This document shows, one piece after another, positions 10,789-23,746 of a stretch of 64,000 nucleotides of DNA. The DNA comes from Cannabis sativa. Taxonomy: Eukaryota; Streptophyta; Magnoliopsida; Rosales; Cannabaceae. Within the stretch, counting starts at the first letter, position 1, and each line of letters begins with the position of its first letter. Position numbers and translations under genes: made by a program. The stretch covers positions 33,701,396-33,765,395 of the forward strand of contig NC_083603.1 of assembly GCF_029168945.1 (NCBI RefSeq), read 5' to 3'. The notes beneath the pieces were generated by a model. That model worked only from the letters and a program-made list of their open reading frames with translations, did not search any database and was not told where the DNA came from.

Positions 10789-12690
10789 TGTTGGGTTTTA
10801 TGCCCTAAATAAAATTCATTTCAATATAATCAGATTTACTTATTAATATAGATCAGAAATAACATTTAATGTTGCATGGTTCACATGATTTATTTCATGA
10901 TTATATGTACATAATGTATGAATTCTATTTAAGTCCAGAACATATCAATTTGTTAATGATTATAGTGTTGTCAACACAGTGGAATATAATCTTAATTATA
11001 TATTCGAAAGTTTATTCTCTGATTTGTCAGAACACTAGATTTAGACTGACATGGTATAATTAGGGATAGGTATTCTTACACCTTGGATAAGTGTTATGTC
11101 CTTTCCAGGACATTGGCAAAGTTTACCAGCATCGGATGTATGGAGTATACATCGGAAGGGACCGATATTGACCTTTGATTAGATATATTAGAATTTACCG
11201 TAATATCTATTCAATTCAATATTACCTAGTTATCCTAGATCAAATGATCTTAATCCTGATATGATTAGGTTCAATCTCAAGAGTGTTATTCGTGTTCTTT
11301 GATTTGTTAGTTAAGCCTACTTTTAGGTCAGGGTGATACGTACATTTTGGGAACACGGTAGTGCAATTGAGTGGGAGCGCTAGCATAAACATGGAATCTA
11401 TAGCTTCTATCTGGCGAATAGTAAGCAAAGGATGATCTCCTTCGAGCTTGACCAAACGAAAATAAATGGTGGAGATCTCATTTCACATAAGCTGAAATAT
11501 CATTTATACAGGGTCAAGTCTTTTAAGGAATAAATACATTGTAGGGTGTAACGGTAATTTAATCCTTTTACAGTGTATATCATTCATATAGAGGATCATT
11601 GATCAAATTAGGATTATAACAATGGATAACTAATGATGTGTCTATATGGTGGAACATATAGAGCATTCTATATACTGAGAGTGCAATTCTAAGTTCTATG
11701 CGTGGATTCAACAAAGAATTAATAAGTTAGTGAATTTTAGTGCTAAATTCTTGATCTACTTATTGGAAGCTCGGTTATATAGACCCATGGTCCCCCCACT
11801 AGTTGAGATAATATTGCTTGTAAGACTCATGTAATTTGGTTTTGATTAATCAATTATAATTCTCAAATTAGACTATGTCTATTTGTGAATTTTTCACTAA
11901 GTAAGGGCGAAATTGTAAAGAAAGAGTTAATAGGGGCATATTTGTTAATTATGATACTTTGTATGGTTCAATTAATAAATATGATAAATGACAATATTAT
12001 TTAATAATTATTTATAGTTATTAAATAGTTAGAATTGGCATTTAAATGGTTGAATTAGAAAATTGGCGTTTTTGAGAAAATCAGATGCAGAAAAGATAAA
12101 ACTGTAAAATTGCAAAAAGTGAGGCCCAAATCCACTTGTGTAGGGCCAGCCACTTTTGTAGGAAATTTAAACTGATTTTTTCATTATTTTAATGCCAAAT
12201 AATTCAAACCTAACCCTAGTGGAATGCTATAAATAGATAGTGAAGGCTTCAGGAAAATTACACTTAAATTTCTACACTTCTTCTGATTCAGAAAAACTGA
12301 GCCTTCTCTCTCCCTATCTTTAGCTGCCACTTCTTCTTTCTCTTCCTTTGAATTTCGAACTACCTTAGTGTATGAGTAGTGCCCACACACATCAAGTGAT
12401 ACCTCAATCATAGTGAGGAAGATCGTGAAGAAAGATCATCAGCAAAGGAGTTTCAGCATCAAAGATTCAGAGAAAGAGATCGAGGTTCAGATATTGATAA
12501 TGCTCTGCTACAGAAAGGAATCAAGGGCTAGATATCTGAACGGAAGGAGTCATATTATTCCGCTGCACCCAATGTAAGGTTTCCTAAACTTTATATGTGT
12601 TTATTTCATCATTTTAGAAAGTTCTTATTTAGGGTGTTAATCAACATACTTGTGAGTAGATCTAAGATCCTGGTAAAATAATTTCCAACA
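10789..12690 (+). mobile_element. Solo family-1 LTR
   Basis: A 1902-bp LTR in plus orientation, TGTTGGGTTTT to TTTCCAACA, flanked by perfect 5-bp duplications AAAGT (10784-10788 and 12691-12695). It has no internal sequence, so it is a solo LTR left by recombination between the two LTRs of a full element. It is the most complete LTR of the B/E subtype in the window and serves as a reference for the deletions in B. It is inserted in LTR C1. Confidence 0.94.
12228..12235 (+). promoter_or_regulatory. Solo LTR TATA box
   Basis: TATAAATA in the context GCTATAAATAGATAG, about 460 bases before the LTR end. It is intact, so the solo LTR could still act as a promoter reading toward 12690 and beyond. 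Confidence 0.65.
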
Positions 12691-14216
12691 AAAGTATACT
12701 AGTTTCGAATGTATGGAGTATACATTGGACTGAACCGATATTGAACTTAGTTAAGATATTATAAACTTACCGTTGTATCTTTCCAAGTCAATATCAGTAG
12801 TTGATCTTAGATTAAAAGAATCTAAATCCTGATATGCTTAGGCTCAACTCAGGAGTGCTATTCATGTTCTTTGATTTATTAGTTAAGCCTACTTTTGGGT
12901 CAAGGTGATACGTATATTTTGGGAAGATGATACTATGATTAAGTGGGAGCGCTGAACATAAATATGGAATCTATAGCTTCTACTGGTGTATAGAAGTCAA
13001 GTGATGATTCCCTTCGAGCTTAGCTAAATAGAAGTAAATGGATGAACTCTTGTTTCAGTGACTAATTCATATATCACTAAATTATCATTTACAGGTAGCT
13101 AAGTATTTTAAGGGGCCAAATACATTGAGGGGTGAAAACGGTAAATTTATCCCATCTCGATGTAAATCATCTATATAGAGGATCTTTGATCACATTAAGA
13201 TTATAACAATGGTTAAATGAGATAGCATATCTATATCGTGAAACATATAGAATGCTCTATATAAGTCTGAGAGTGCAATTCTAAGTTCTAAGAGTAGATT
13301 ATAACTTGGTAAATTCGGTTCACTTATTGGAAGCTCAGCATATAGAGATATGGTCCCCATTCTAGTTGAGACCATACTTCTTGTAAGACTCAATAATTGA
13401 TTTGTAATTAATCAACTATAATTCTAAAGTTAGACTATGTCTAATTTATGAATTTTCACTAAGCAGGGGTGAAATTGTAAAGAAAAGAGATTCTAGGTTT
13501 ATTTATTAATTAAGAGACTCTATATGTCTAATTAATAATTATATTAAATTACAATATTATTTAATAATCTATTTTAGTTATTTAATAATTAGTTTTGGCA
13601 TTTAAATGGTTAGAATTAGAAAATTGACGTTTTTGAGAAAATTGAAATAAAAATTATGAAATCTGTAAAATCCAAGTAAGGCTCATTAACACCTATGGCC
13701 GGCCACTTGAGAAGCTTTTTCTAATTAATATTTTCATTATTTTAATGTCAAATAATTACTAACCTAAACCTAGTAGTTGCCTATAAAAAGAAAGTGATGG
13801 CTCAGTCAAATAACAAGTTTTCTTCAAATTGCCTTTTTCAGAAAAACTGAGCCTTCTACTTTCTCTCTCTATAGCCGACCCTACCTCTCTCTCTTTTTCT
13901 CTTCACAATTTTGAAACCTTAGTAATAGAGTAGTGCCCACACACAGTAAGTGGTAGCTCAATCATAGATTGGAAGACTGTGAAGGATCACACACAAAGAG
14001 AAGGACATTCGGGCTCAGATCTTGATAATACTCTGCGACAGAAAGGATACAAGGGTTAGAGATCTGAGTGGAAAGAGACATTATTCTGCTGCCACCAATG
14101 TAAGGTTTTCTTAACTTTATATGTGTTTAATTATCGTTTTAGAAAGTTCATATTTAGGGTGTTAAACAACATACTTGTGAGTAGATCTAAGATCCTGGTA
14201 AAATAAATTTCCAACA
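12691..14216 (+). repeat. LTR C1, second piece
   Basis: Continues LTR C1 after the AAAGT duplication to its end TTTCCAACA at 14216. TATA-like TATAAAA at 13782-13788. No PBS follows, so this is a 3' LTR or another solo LTR. It belongs to the C2 subtype (GTGGTAGCTCAATCATAGATTG rather than the B subtype sequence in R/U5). Confidence 0.85.
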
Positions 14217-16664
14217 AAAAATACAAACATAGATAGTGTTGTAGAATATTTAAAGAGTTAATTTTAGTATGTTTAACATCAATAAACTAAATTTCCAATA
14301 TATTTATCTGTTAGCTAAATTGATAATCATAATACAATTGGGCAGAGAGTGACTATAAGAAGGACGAAAATATAAAACTAAAATTTAATGTAGTTATTTT
14401 AGAAAAGTCTTACTAAAATAAGTTTTAAAAAAATTGGGCAGCCATAACACCAAAGAAGCTTCGTCCAACAAATTATTTTAAAAAAATTTTTATAAGTTGA
14501 AAGAATTTTTGTAATAAACAAATAGGACTAAATACTACAAGTGTAATATATTGTTCGGGGACAAAATCTTATTTATTTTTAAAAAATTTTACTATATTTT
14601 TATGCTTTTGTCCACAATTTGTTATTCATTACTTAACTAAAATTAATTGAACTTCACTTAAATGTGAAAAAAAAATAAACCAAAAAAAGAATGAAAAAAA
14701 AATATTTTCAACATATAATTAAATATCAATAGTCCATGAACTCAATTATTAAAATATGAAATAAATTAGATCAAAAAATTTGGTAAAAGAATAAATGACA
14801 TAACATAATCATAATTAAAAATGTATTATTTTTTTTAACAATGAGTTTTATTAATAGTGTTTACAAGGTCTTGTCAAAAAAAAAAAAAATAGTGTTTACA
14901 AGCCCTAAAAAATATTGTGTTTACTATTACTAATACTAATGATTTGGTTTGTTTTGTTTCAACTAAAACAAAAGTGTGCAATTAATTATTAATTTGAATA
15001 TTATTTTTGAAAATATAAATTATTTAAAAAATTATTACATGTCTACTAAAATTACAAAAAATATAAAATTTAGAAATTATATTTTTTTAAAAATTAGAAA
15101 GTATGTTATTATAATTAAAAATGGACATTCAATTTTTTTTTTTTTCTGTAAAAAGTGATTTGCACAATATAAAGCACCCAAATACTTTGTATGTTACCTC
15201 AAAAAAAAAAAAATAAACAAAAAACAAAAAATGCTTTGGATATTAATATGTGAGTATGTATGTATGTAAAAACAAAGGATTTTTTGGTAATTTACATAGT
15301 TAAGGCCCAAAATATTGTCATTTTTATTACGGTAATGGAAGTATTCTGTTGAGGACCACTCATGACTAGTCAAACTTTTAATTTCTTGTAGGGTATTCAA
15401 AGTTATTTTCGTTGTTCAAGAATATCTCACCATAGTCTTTTTCTTTTCAATTTTTCCAAACTAAGATGATAATTAGTCCTATTAGAAAAACCAGGTTCAT
15501 GTATTGGTCAAAATAGCAACAAGAAGTTTATTTATTTTTCATAGGTGGCGCCAGCGATTTGCATATATAGTTTCCAATCAACATTTATATTTTGATATAT
15601 ACTTTAAAAATAATGGCAATCTATGCATAGAGAATGGCACCACCATCCAATAATAATAATTTTTGTATTAATTAGTATCATTCAATAGGATGAAGTTAAT
15701 TGTTATTACCAATGAGACAGCTTGGTGTAGGTTTGCAGAAATCACTTATGGAGGTGATGATTAGGCATAATCAATGGTTTATGGTAGCTCTATAGCTCAT
15801 CAATCATCACAGCATGTAGATAGGGCACGATAAGTCTTTGTTAGTAGTGGGTTTGGTTTTAGTTTTAATGTCCTCTAGCTAAATTTTAGAACCTTTTTAA
15901 TATGGATAACATTTGTAGTGGTTAAAATACATATTATCTTAAAATATTATCTTTTTTATTTTCTCTTTCATTTGATTTATCACATTTTTTTAAAAAAAAT
16001 ATTTTAATAATTAATAATTCTAAAAGTTATTTACAAATGATGTCACATCACATTTAATTAATAATTTTTTAAGTAAAAAATAATATTTTTTATGATAAAA
16101 AAAAAAAAAATTAGCATATGACAATTGTCTACATTAAATAATACTTTACATAAAATTTGTCTTAAAATTTAAACTACATTACACATGTGCTAAAATCACT
16201 TTAATAGTCAACCCCTGTCGAAGATGCTTGGTATTTGGGTTTAGTTTGTATTGGAGGTGATAGATAATACCCTTGCTTGAATTCAAAGTACTCATTCTTG
16301 GTGGCCAAGTTGTCTTCAATGAGACGTCATAATATCTAGGGCATATGTACATTGTATGAATAGTTGGTAGAAGATATTTTGTGCTTGTCTAATTTTTAAA
16401 TACCATTAAATAAAGTGGCTAATTTTAAAGAAAAAATTATATGAAAGTAAGCAATAACACTTTTACAATAAATTTACACCCACATGGTTTGAACAATATT
16501 TTACTTTTATTATTATTTTATTTACTAAAATACGTTTTATACACATTACATGTATTGATGATGTCATTTGTTTAGATTCACTCTCAACAAATTTTTTATC
16601 TTTTATAATTATTTTCTATTTTATTTTTTAGTTTCAATTTCAATTTTTCATTAACGATCACTAA
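14217..16664. other. AT-rich non-coding stretch, nothing recognised
   Basis: Long A/T runs, no open frame above 77 residues and no LTR, TIR or RNA-gene signature that I can support. It is probably the intergenic or intronic DNA upstream of the exon at 16665. Confidence 0.6.
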
Positions 16665-16846
16665 AAAAGTTGCTCTCCGCGATCAAAATCCCATTTTCGT
16701 TTCAAAGAACTGCTCCCCTCCGTCATCTCCAACTTCCAAGCTGTCACTAGATCTTCATCTTTCCCATCTCCATTGTTGAAAAAATATGAAAAAATGGGTC
16801 TTAAATCTTTCACCAACAATGCTAAAGAAAAATGCCCCATTATTGA
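16665..16846 (+). pseudogene. Host-gene exon, 5' part, disrupted by element D
   Basis: An open frame on plus runs from after an in-frame stop (16662-16664) to the end of the target duplication ATTGA (16842-16846). There is no start codon at its beginning, so it is probably an internal or 3'-proximal exon; AAAAAAG before 16668 could serve as splice acceptor. The protein piece is Ser- and Lys-rich ('TRSSSFPSPLLKKYEK', then 'NNAKEKCPII'). Across element D the frame continues without a shift at 32331. I do not recognise the family. Codon composition is less AT-biased than the surroundings, which supports real coding ancestry. Confidence 0.6.
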
Positions 16847-17458
16847 TGATGTGATCAGTGCATGATCAACAACCTCGCACACAACACAAAACAAAGATTC
16901 TGGTCAAGAACAGAGCAATACAAATGTAAATTGAATAATGCAGCTATGAACTAAAGCATATAAACCAATAACGTACAACCAATGACAAGAACCAGGATTG
17001 AAACAAACATAGATAAGCAATTAAGAGCAATGAAGTAGGAGAAAGAAATCAAAACACAATCAGATTTTACGAGGTTCGAACAAGTGAAGTTGATTCACTT
17101 GCCTACTCCTCGGCCAGAACAGCCCTATGGCTTTTAGTCTTTTATTGATGCTAGAATAGAGAGTATTACAAAGTTGATTACAAAGTGTTCTTTGACACAT
17201 TCACTCATGAAGCAAAGCTTCAATTACAAAACAACTCTCTCTCCAAGAATCACTCTCTGTTTCACTAAACTAGCACTCAAAAATCTCTCCCAAAATAATG
17301 CTGCTGGAATGCTATAACAGTTTTGCTATTTATAGCCTTTTTGATGCTGAACCCGATCCTAATTGTCATAACAGACAGTTAGGTAAAACGGTTAAGGGCA
17401 TATATGTAAAATAAGACAACTTGATGTTTATAGCCTCTATTAGTGACCAAACATAACA
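16847..17458 (-). repeat. Element D 3' LTR
   Basis: 612 bp. Nearly identical to 31717-32325; a 4-base difference near 16968-16976 and scattered substitutions are visible. TATA box at 17327-17334 (TATAAATA in sense). Confidence 0.93.
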
Positions 17459-17472
17459 ATTATCCACCTTGG
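17459..17472 (-). other. Element D polypurine tract
   Basis: Read on minus: CCAAGGTGGATAAT directly before TGTTATG, the standard copia-type plus-strand primer. Confidence 0.85.
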
Positions 17473-17530
17473 TCATTAATAGGGAAATAAATGTTGATGA
17501 TTTAGGACTAAACTGGTCTTGAATCCTCAC

Positions 17531-20018
17531 TTAGCAATTGAGGATGTTTAGCAAGTCTAGGCAAAGCCTAAACTTGGCTAAACTTACATACTTTGTCATC
17601 ATATCTGCATGGTTTTCTTTTGTTCCAATTTTCTTCACATTAACCTCCTTTTCAGCAATGATATCTCTGATGAAATGCATCTTGATATCTATGTGTTTCG
17701 ATCTCTCATGGAACATGGGGTTTTTCATCAAATGCAGTGCACTTTGATTATCACAGTGCACTGTTATGCTTTCTGATTTGAATCCCAATTCCTTTGTGAA
17801 TCCCTTGAGCCAGACTGCTTCTTTAATGGCTTCAGTAGCAGCCATGTATTCTGCTTCAGTTGATGACAAAGCCACTACCTTTTGTAGATTCGATTTCCAA
17901 CTGATGCATCCACCTAGGACTGTGAATGCATAACCGGTTATAGATCTTGTTGTATCTATACTTCCAGCATAATCAGAGTCAACATATCCATTCACTTCAG
18001 TTCCTTCTTGGAACTTGTTATCATAGACAAGTCCAATATCCATAGATCCCTTCAGGTATCTGAGTATCCATTTCACAGCAGACCAATGTTCCTTGCCAGG
18101 GTCTGCTCTGAATCTACTAACCATGCTGAGTGCATAGGCTAGGTTAGGCCTAGTGCACACCATGCAATACATGAGACTTCCAACACGAGAGGCATAGGGC
18201 ATGGAATCCATGTACATCTTTTCTTCCTCTGTTTTAGGTGACTGGTTTTGAGTTAGCTTGAAATGCTGAGCCAGTGGATTGCTAACAGACTTGGCCTCAT
18301 TCATACAGAACTTGTCAATCAATTTCCGAATGTAACCCTTTTGTGATAATGAAAGTCTTTCAGGTGTAGCTCTTTTGATGTCAATCCCAAGTATTCTCTT
18401 AGCTTCACCAAGATCCTTCATTTCAAATTCAGCACTTAGATTTTGCTTCAACTTGTCAATAGCCTGTCTCTTCTCACTAATTATCAGTAGGTCATCCACA
18501 TACAATAATAGCCAGTTTGGTTCATTGTTGTAATATACACATGGATCGTAGTTGCTTCTGTTATACCCAATGCTCATCATAAACTCATGAAATCTCAAGT
18601 TCCATTGCCTTGGAGCTTGTTTGAGACCATAAAGAGATTTATGTAGTAGACATACCTAGTTTGGTTTGTTACTTTTGAATCCATCTGGTTCTTCCATGTA
18701 TATTTTTTCTTCAAGCTTCCCATGTAAGAATGATGTCTTAACATTTATTTGATCCATTTCTAGGTCATACTTGGCCACTTTAGTCATCATGATCCTTATA
18801 GATGTTTGTCTAACTACAGGAGAGAAAATGTCATTAAAATCAACACCTTCTATTTGATTGAATCCCTTTGCAACTAACCTAGCTTTAAATCTGATTTCTT
18901 CACCTGGCAATCCTTCCTTTTCCCTAAAAATCCATTTGCAGCCTATCAATTTCTGCCCTGGTGGTCTTGTTACAGTTTTCCAAGTCTTGTTCTTGTGTAG
19001 AGAACTCATTTATTCATTAATTGCAGCAAGTCATTTCCTTTTATTCCTTGAGTTGATTGCTTCCTGATATGTACAGGGGACTGTAGTGTCAATTTCTTCT
19101 GCTGATGCAAGAGCAAAAGCTGTGCAATCAGCAAAGCCAAATCTCTCTGGCGGCTTAATTTGTCTCCTTTCTCTGTCTCTAACCAATAGATATTCTTGTG
19201 AATTATCTACTAAGCTTTCTTCTTCACTTTCATGCTCATCAATCTCTGAATGTGAGTGCTCTTGAGTATCCACCTGATCTGCAGCACCTTCATCTTCCCT
19301 ACTGTTTTAAATTTCTAAACCAGTTATTTCTCTGTCAGATTTCTTGTAGTTTGTAGCAACAGTTTTCATAGCCATTTCATGTTCCTTGAAAACAACATCT
19401 CTACTAATTATGCACTTTTTATAGCCTTCTTCTAAGCACCACAGTTTGTATCCTTTCACCCCTTCAGGGTAACCAAGGAACAAACACTTGAGAGCCCTTG
19501 GTTCTAGTTTGTCTTGTCTGGTGTGTGCAAAAGCTGTGCAACCAAACACCTTGAGGTGTTCAACTGTAGGGACATGTCCAGTCCAGTATTCTTGAGGTGT
19601 TTTGAACTTTAGAGCAGTTGAAGGACACCTATTTATCAAGTAGCTTGCAGTTTTCAATGCTTCACCCTAGAACTTCTTGTCAAGTCCAGCACCTTTGAGC
19701 ATGCATCTCACTCTTTCTAATAGAGTCCTATTCATCTTTTCTGCAAGTCCATTCTGTTGTGGATTCTTCACAACAGTCTTGTGCCTATCAATTCCTTCAA
19801 GTTGACAGAACCTAGTGAACTCTTCAGAATAGAACTCTAGTCCATTATCTGTCCTAAGTTTCTTTATTTTCTTCCCTGTTTGGTTTTCAATGAGGCTTTT
19901 CCAAGTGACAAAAATGTTAAAAGCCTCATTCTTAGTTTTGAGTAAGAAAACCCAAACTTTCCTAGTATAGTCATCAACTATATTCATGAAATAGCTTGCA
20001 CCCCCAAGAGTTTTTGTT
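17531..20018 (-). pseudogene. Element D pol: integrase, reverse transcriptase, RNase H (broken)
   Basis: Five open pieces in order on minus. 19987-19667: integrase core, 'VDDYTRKVW' with the first Asp, 'LRTDNGLEF' with the second, then 'NPQQNGLAEKMNRT'. 19657-19307: 'ASYLINRCP', 'VFGCTAFAH' and 'CLFLGYPEGVKGY'. 19273-19031: linker. 19009-18656: start of RT. 18598-17531: 'YVDDLLIIS' catalytic box and RNase H 'STEAEYMAATEA'. The first RT catalytic Asp of the usual 'QMDVKTAF' is Asn here ('QINVKTSF'). Stops and short frameshifts separate the pieces. The 5' end is cut at 20019 by element C2. Confidence 0.92.
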
Positions 20019-20023
20019 GTGGA

Positions 20024-21919
20024 TGTTGGAACTTATTTTACTAGGATCTTAGATCTACTCACAAGTATGTTGTTTAACACCCTAAATGTGAACTTTCCAA
20101 AACGATAAAATAAACACATATAAAGTTAAGAAAACCTTACATTGATGCAGCGGAATTAATGTCTCCTTCCACTCAGATCTCTAACCCTTGTATCCTTTCT
20201 GTCGCAGAGTATAATCAAGATCTGAGCCCGAATGTCCTTCTCTTTGAGTTTGATCCTTCACAGTCTTTCAATCTATGATTGAGTTACTACTTGCTGTCTG
20301 TGGGCACTCACTCTTTCACTAGGGTCGAAATTTAGGAAGAGAAAAGCGAATAGGGGGGTTTCGGCCAAGAGAAGAAAATAGGGAAGGCTCAGTTTTTCTG
20401 AAGAGCGAAATTTCTGTCAGAAAAGGTTATTAAAAACTTGTGATTTGACTGAGCCATCACTTTCTATTTATAGGCAACTACTAGGTTTAGGTTAGGAATT
20501 ATTTGGCATTAAAATAATGAAAAAAACAATTTGAATTTCCACAATAAGTGGCCGGCCATGGTGTGATAATGGGCCCCACTTGATTTTGCAGTTTTAACAA
20601 ATTTTATTTCTATTTTCTCAAAAACACCAATTTTCCAATTCTAACCTTTTAAATGCCGAAACTAATTATTTAATAACTAAAATAGATTATTAAATAATAT
20701 TGTCATTTAATTTAATTATTAACTAGACATATAAAGTCCATTAATAAACAAATAAACCTAGAATCTCTTTTCTTTACAATTTCACCCCTGCTTAGTGAAA
20801 ATTCACAAAATTAGACATAGTCTAACTTTAGGATTATAATTGACTAATCACGAATCAATTATTGAGTCTTACAAGCAGAATGTTCTCAACTAGAATGGGG
20901 ACCATGGATCTATATGCTGAGCTTCCAATAAGTGAACCAAATTTACCAAGTAAATTCCTACTTATTAATTCTTCGTTGAATCCAGTCTTAGAACTTAGAA
21001 TTGCACTCTCAGACTTATATAGAGCATATTATATGTTCCATGATATAGATATGCTATCTCATTTAACCATTGTTATAATCTTATTGTGATTTAAAGATCC
21101 TCTATATAGATGATCTACATCGAGATGGGATAATTTTACCGTTCTCACCCCTCAATGTATTTTGCCCCTTAAAACACTTAGCTACCTGTAAATGGTGTTT
21201 AGTGATCTAATAATTAGTCAGTTAAACAAGAGCTCATCCATTTACTTCTATTTGCTAAGCTCGAATGGAATCATCACTTGACTTCTATACACCAGTAGAA
21301 GCTATAGATTCCATATTTATGTTCAGCAATCCCACTCAATCATACTATCATGTTCCCAAAATATACGTATCACCCTGACCCAAAAGTAGGCTTAACTAAT
21401 AAATCAAAGAACATGAATAGTACTCCTGAGTTGAGCCTAAGCATATCAGGATTTAGATTCTTTTAATCTTAAGATCAACTGCTGATATTGACTTGGAAAG
21501 ATATATATAACGGTAAGTTTGTAATATCTTAACTTAGTTGCAATATCAGTCCAGTCCAACGTATACTCCATACATTAAAAACTAGTATACTTTACTAATG
21601 TCCTGGAAAGAACATAACACTTACTCCAAGTGTAAGTACACATCATCGCTGATTATCACATTAGTGTAAATCCAAAACACTGATGAAAGAGGGACTTAGT
21701 CTTTTGATTCATATGATCACAATCACATTCCACTGTGTCGACGATACTGTAATTGTGAATAAACATATGATTTGGATTTAACTGATTCTGTGTGTAAATG
21801 TAATAAAGATATTAAACCATTAGCATGTAAAATTCATGCAAACATAAATCACTTACAAATTCTTATATTGACAACTAATCAGATTGTAAAGAGTTTTATT
21901 TAGGGCATAAAACCCAACA
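20024..21919 (-). repeat. Element C2 3' LTR
   Basis: 1896 bp, TGTTGGAACTT to CCAACA on plus. TATA box intact at 20465-20472. It keeps a segment near 20365-20400 that the 5' LTR has lost. Confidence 0.93.
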
Positions 21920-21934
21920 AACTCCCACTTGCAC
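21920..21934 (-). other. Element C2 polypurine tract
   Basis: The same 15 bases as in B and E (sense GTGCAAGTGGGAGTT). Confidence 0.85.
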
Positions 21935-21949
21935 TAATATAAAACAAAA

Positions 21950-23230
21950 TATGCAAATAGGTCAATCTGATGTCTTGATCTTCAGATCAAGTGTAGTATA
22001 TTTGAATCCACCCAAACTTCTGGAAACTAGTTCATAAATACACTTATGAAACATCCTTTACTATATGCTTGACTCATCAAGAGATACTGAAATCTTTACT
22101 GTTTTAAAAGTACATCTGAATAAACAGAAGACATATCTCTCATATTTTAAAATATGTAGTTGAGATAACATAGTGTAGACTTTTCTTCAGCAATATAACT
22201 TTCTGGTATTTTCGAAATTTATAAAGTTATAATTCTTCTCTGGTAGAGCTTGAATTATTATAGAATAACTCCTCCACCCCCAAAGTAAGCACCATCTCAT
22301 GAATTTCGAAATGAGTTGGTGAGATACAAGGACAACTGATACACAGTTCCTTAATATCTAACATATAGATCACTTTCATAAATCTTTCTTGAATATCTTC
22401 TAATGTTCCTTATTTGATTACATCTCAGATAGCTCCCACTCAATAGCAGATGTCTGGTTAAATAATACTTTTAACCTCTTATTGTTTGGAGAGTTACCTA
22501 GTTGTGACTTTTGTATTAGTCTAATACTTTAAGTTAAGACTAAGTCATCAACATAGCAGACTAGTATTTGAAGTGAAAAATACATGCCAGAGATTAAGTA
22601 ATCAAAATTAAGATACCATAAAATTTTATGAGGATTAAGAATTCTTGGTTCAATTCATTCGAATGGACTGAACTAGAGTTCTTTATCTTATTCTCATAAT
22701 TCTGATAAGTTATACCTATCCATGTGTATGGTTAGATTTGCTTTTCAGTAGTGTTCTTAAGTACCTATCACAAGTATCAACCTGATGAAGATGGGAATAG
22801 AATTTTAAAATTCTCCCACTCAATTAAGGTAGTGTGAAACTTTATCAAAGAACTTTTATAGGTATCAAACTTTTACTTACAATAGTAGAACGAAATGGAA
22901 CATACAATCAAGATCAAGGATTTATATTGATAATAACTAACTCATTATGTTACTTCCATGTTTAAAAAAAATATGTGCTACGTAGGGAATTGTGGAATAG
23001 ACTCCACCCCTAAGTATATACATATAGGGTTATGGGGATAAATTCCACCCCTAAGTATATAGAGATTATGATCCACCCCTAAAGGTTGGAAAGATCATGA
23101 TTCTCTAAGTGTGATAGAGTTTATGTGGAGTTGAATACTATCCAGAGTTCATTAGATATAAAAGACGTTGAACTGCATAGTTTTCTTAACTTTTCTCCAC
23201 CCCTATCAGATCAAAAGATCCTTTTATTAA
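21950..23230 (-). pseudogene. Element C2: decayed pol remnant
   Basis: No long frame, but landmarks of the B and E pol can be followed in the right order: the RNase H region around 22270-22310 (antisense of the segment with Gly-rich 'LGGGAVVW'), the region around 22440, the 'YVDD' neighbourhood near 22545-22565, and the integrase region near 23170-23225. The whole pol is compressed to about 1.3 kb by deletions. It contains a local direct duplication of an ACCCCTAAGTATATA segment at about 23008-23060. Confidence 0.65.
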
Positions 23231-23746
23231 ACAAATTCTTAATAATTGTATTAGAATTAAAAATTATTAATAAACGTAGAAATAATTTCTAGTGTTTATT
23301 TAATACAATTTTATGAAGAGTTGTAAATAATATAGAATTTGCGTCAATAATAAAAACACTTACACATACAAACATATAAATATAATGTGGTAATAATTGA
23401 TGAAGATAAAGTAAATGAAGCTCAATCTCATCAATTGCAACGGTTTGAATTCGAAAATAATAGAAACTTTATTAATAAATAATAAAAAAATATTGCAATA
23501 ATATGAGAAAAACAGGGATAAATATCCCTAACTAAAATTTGAAATCCAAATTGTATTTAAACTAAAACAATTAATTCAAAAATAGATAGAAGAGCTTCAT
23601 CTTCATTTGGACGATTTCACCCTTGGTCCAGCTTTCCGATCCAACTCATCTGAGTTCAAGTAGCTTGGCCTATGAGAAGAAGAAAACAAATAAACAAAGT
23701 TAGTCCAGAATCATAAACCCAAGTGGATAATAATTTACTAAAACTC
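23231..23746. other. Element C2: AT-rich spacer between gag and pol remnant
   Basis: Non-coding. The place where protease and pre-integrase should be is replaced by AT-rich sequence without any motif I can read. Confidence 0.6.

Noticed and set aside
15194..15400. 68-codon minus-strand frame in the featureless left region
   Set aside because: Low complexity (poly-A/T derived), no motif, no supporting splice or promoter context.
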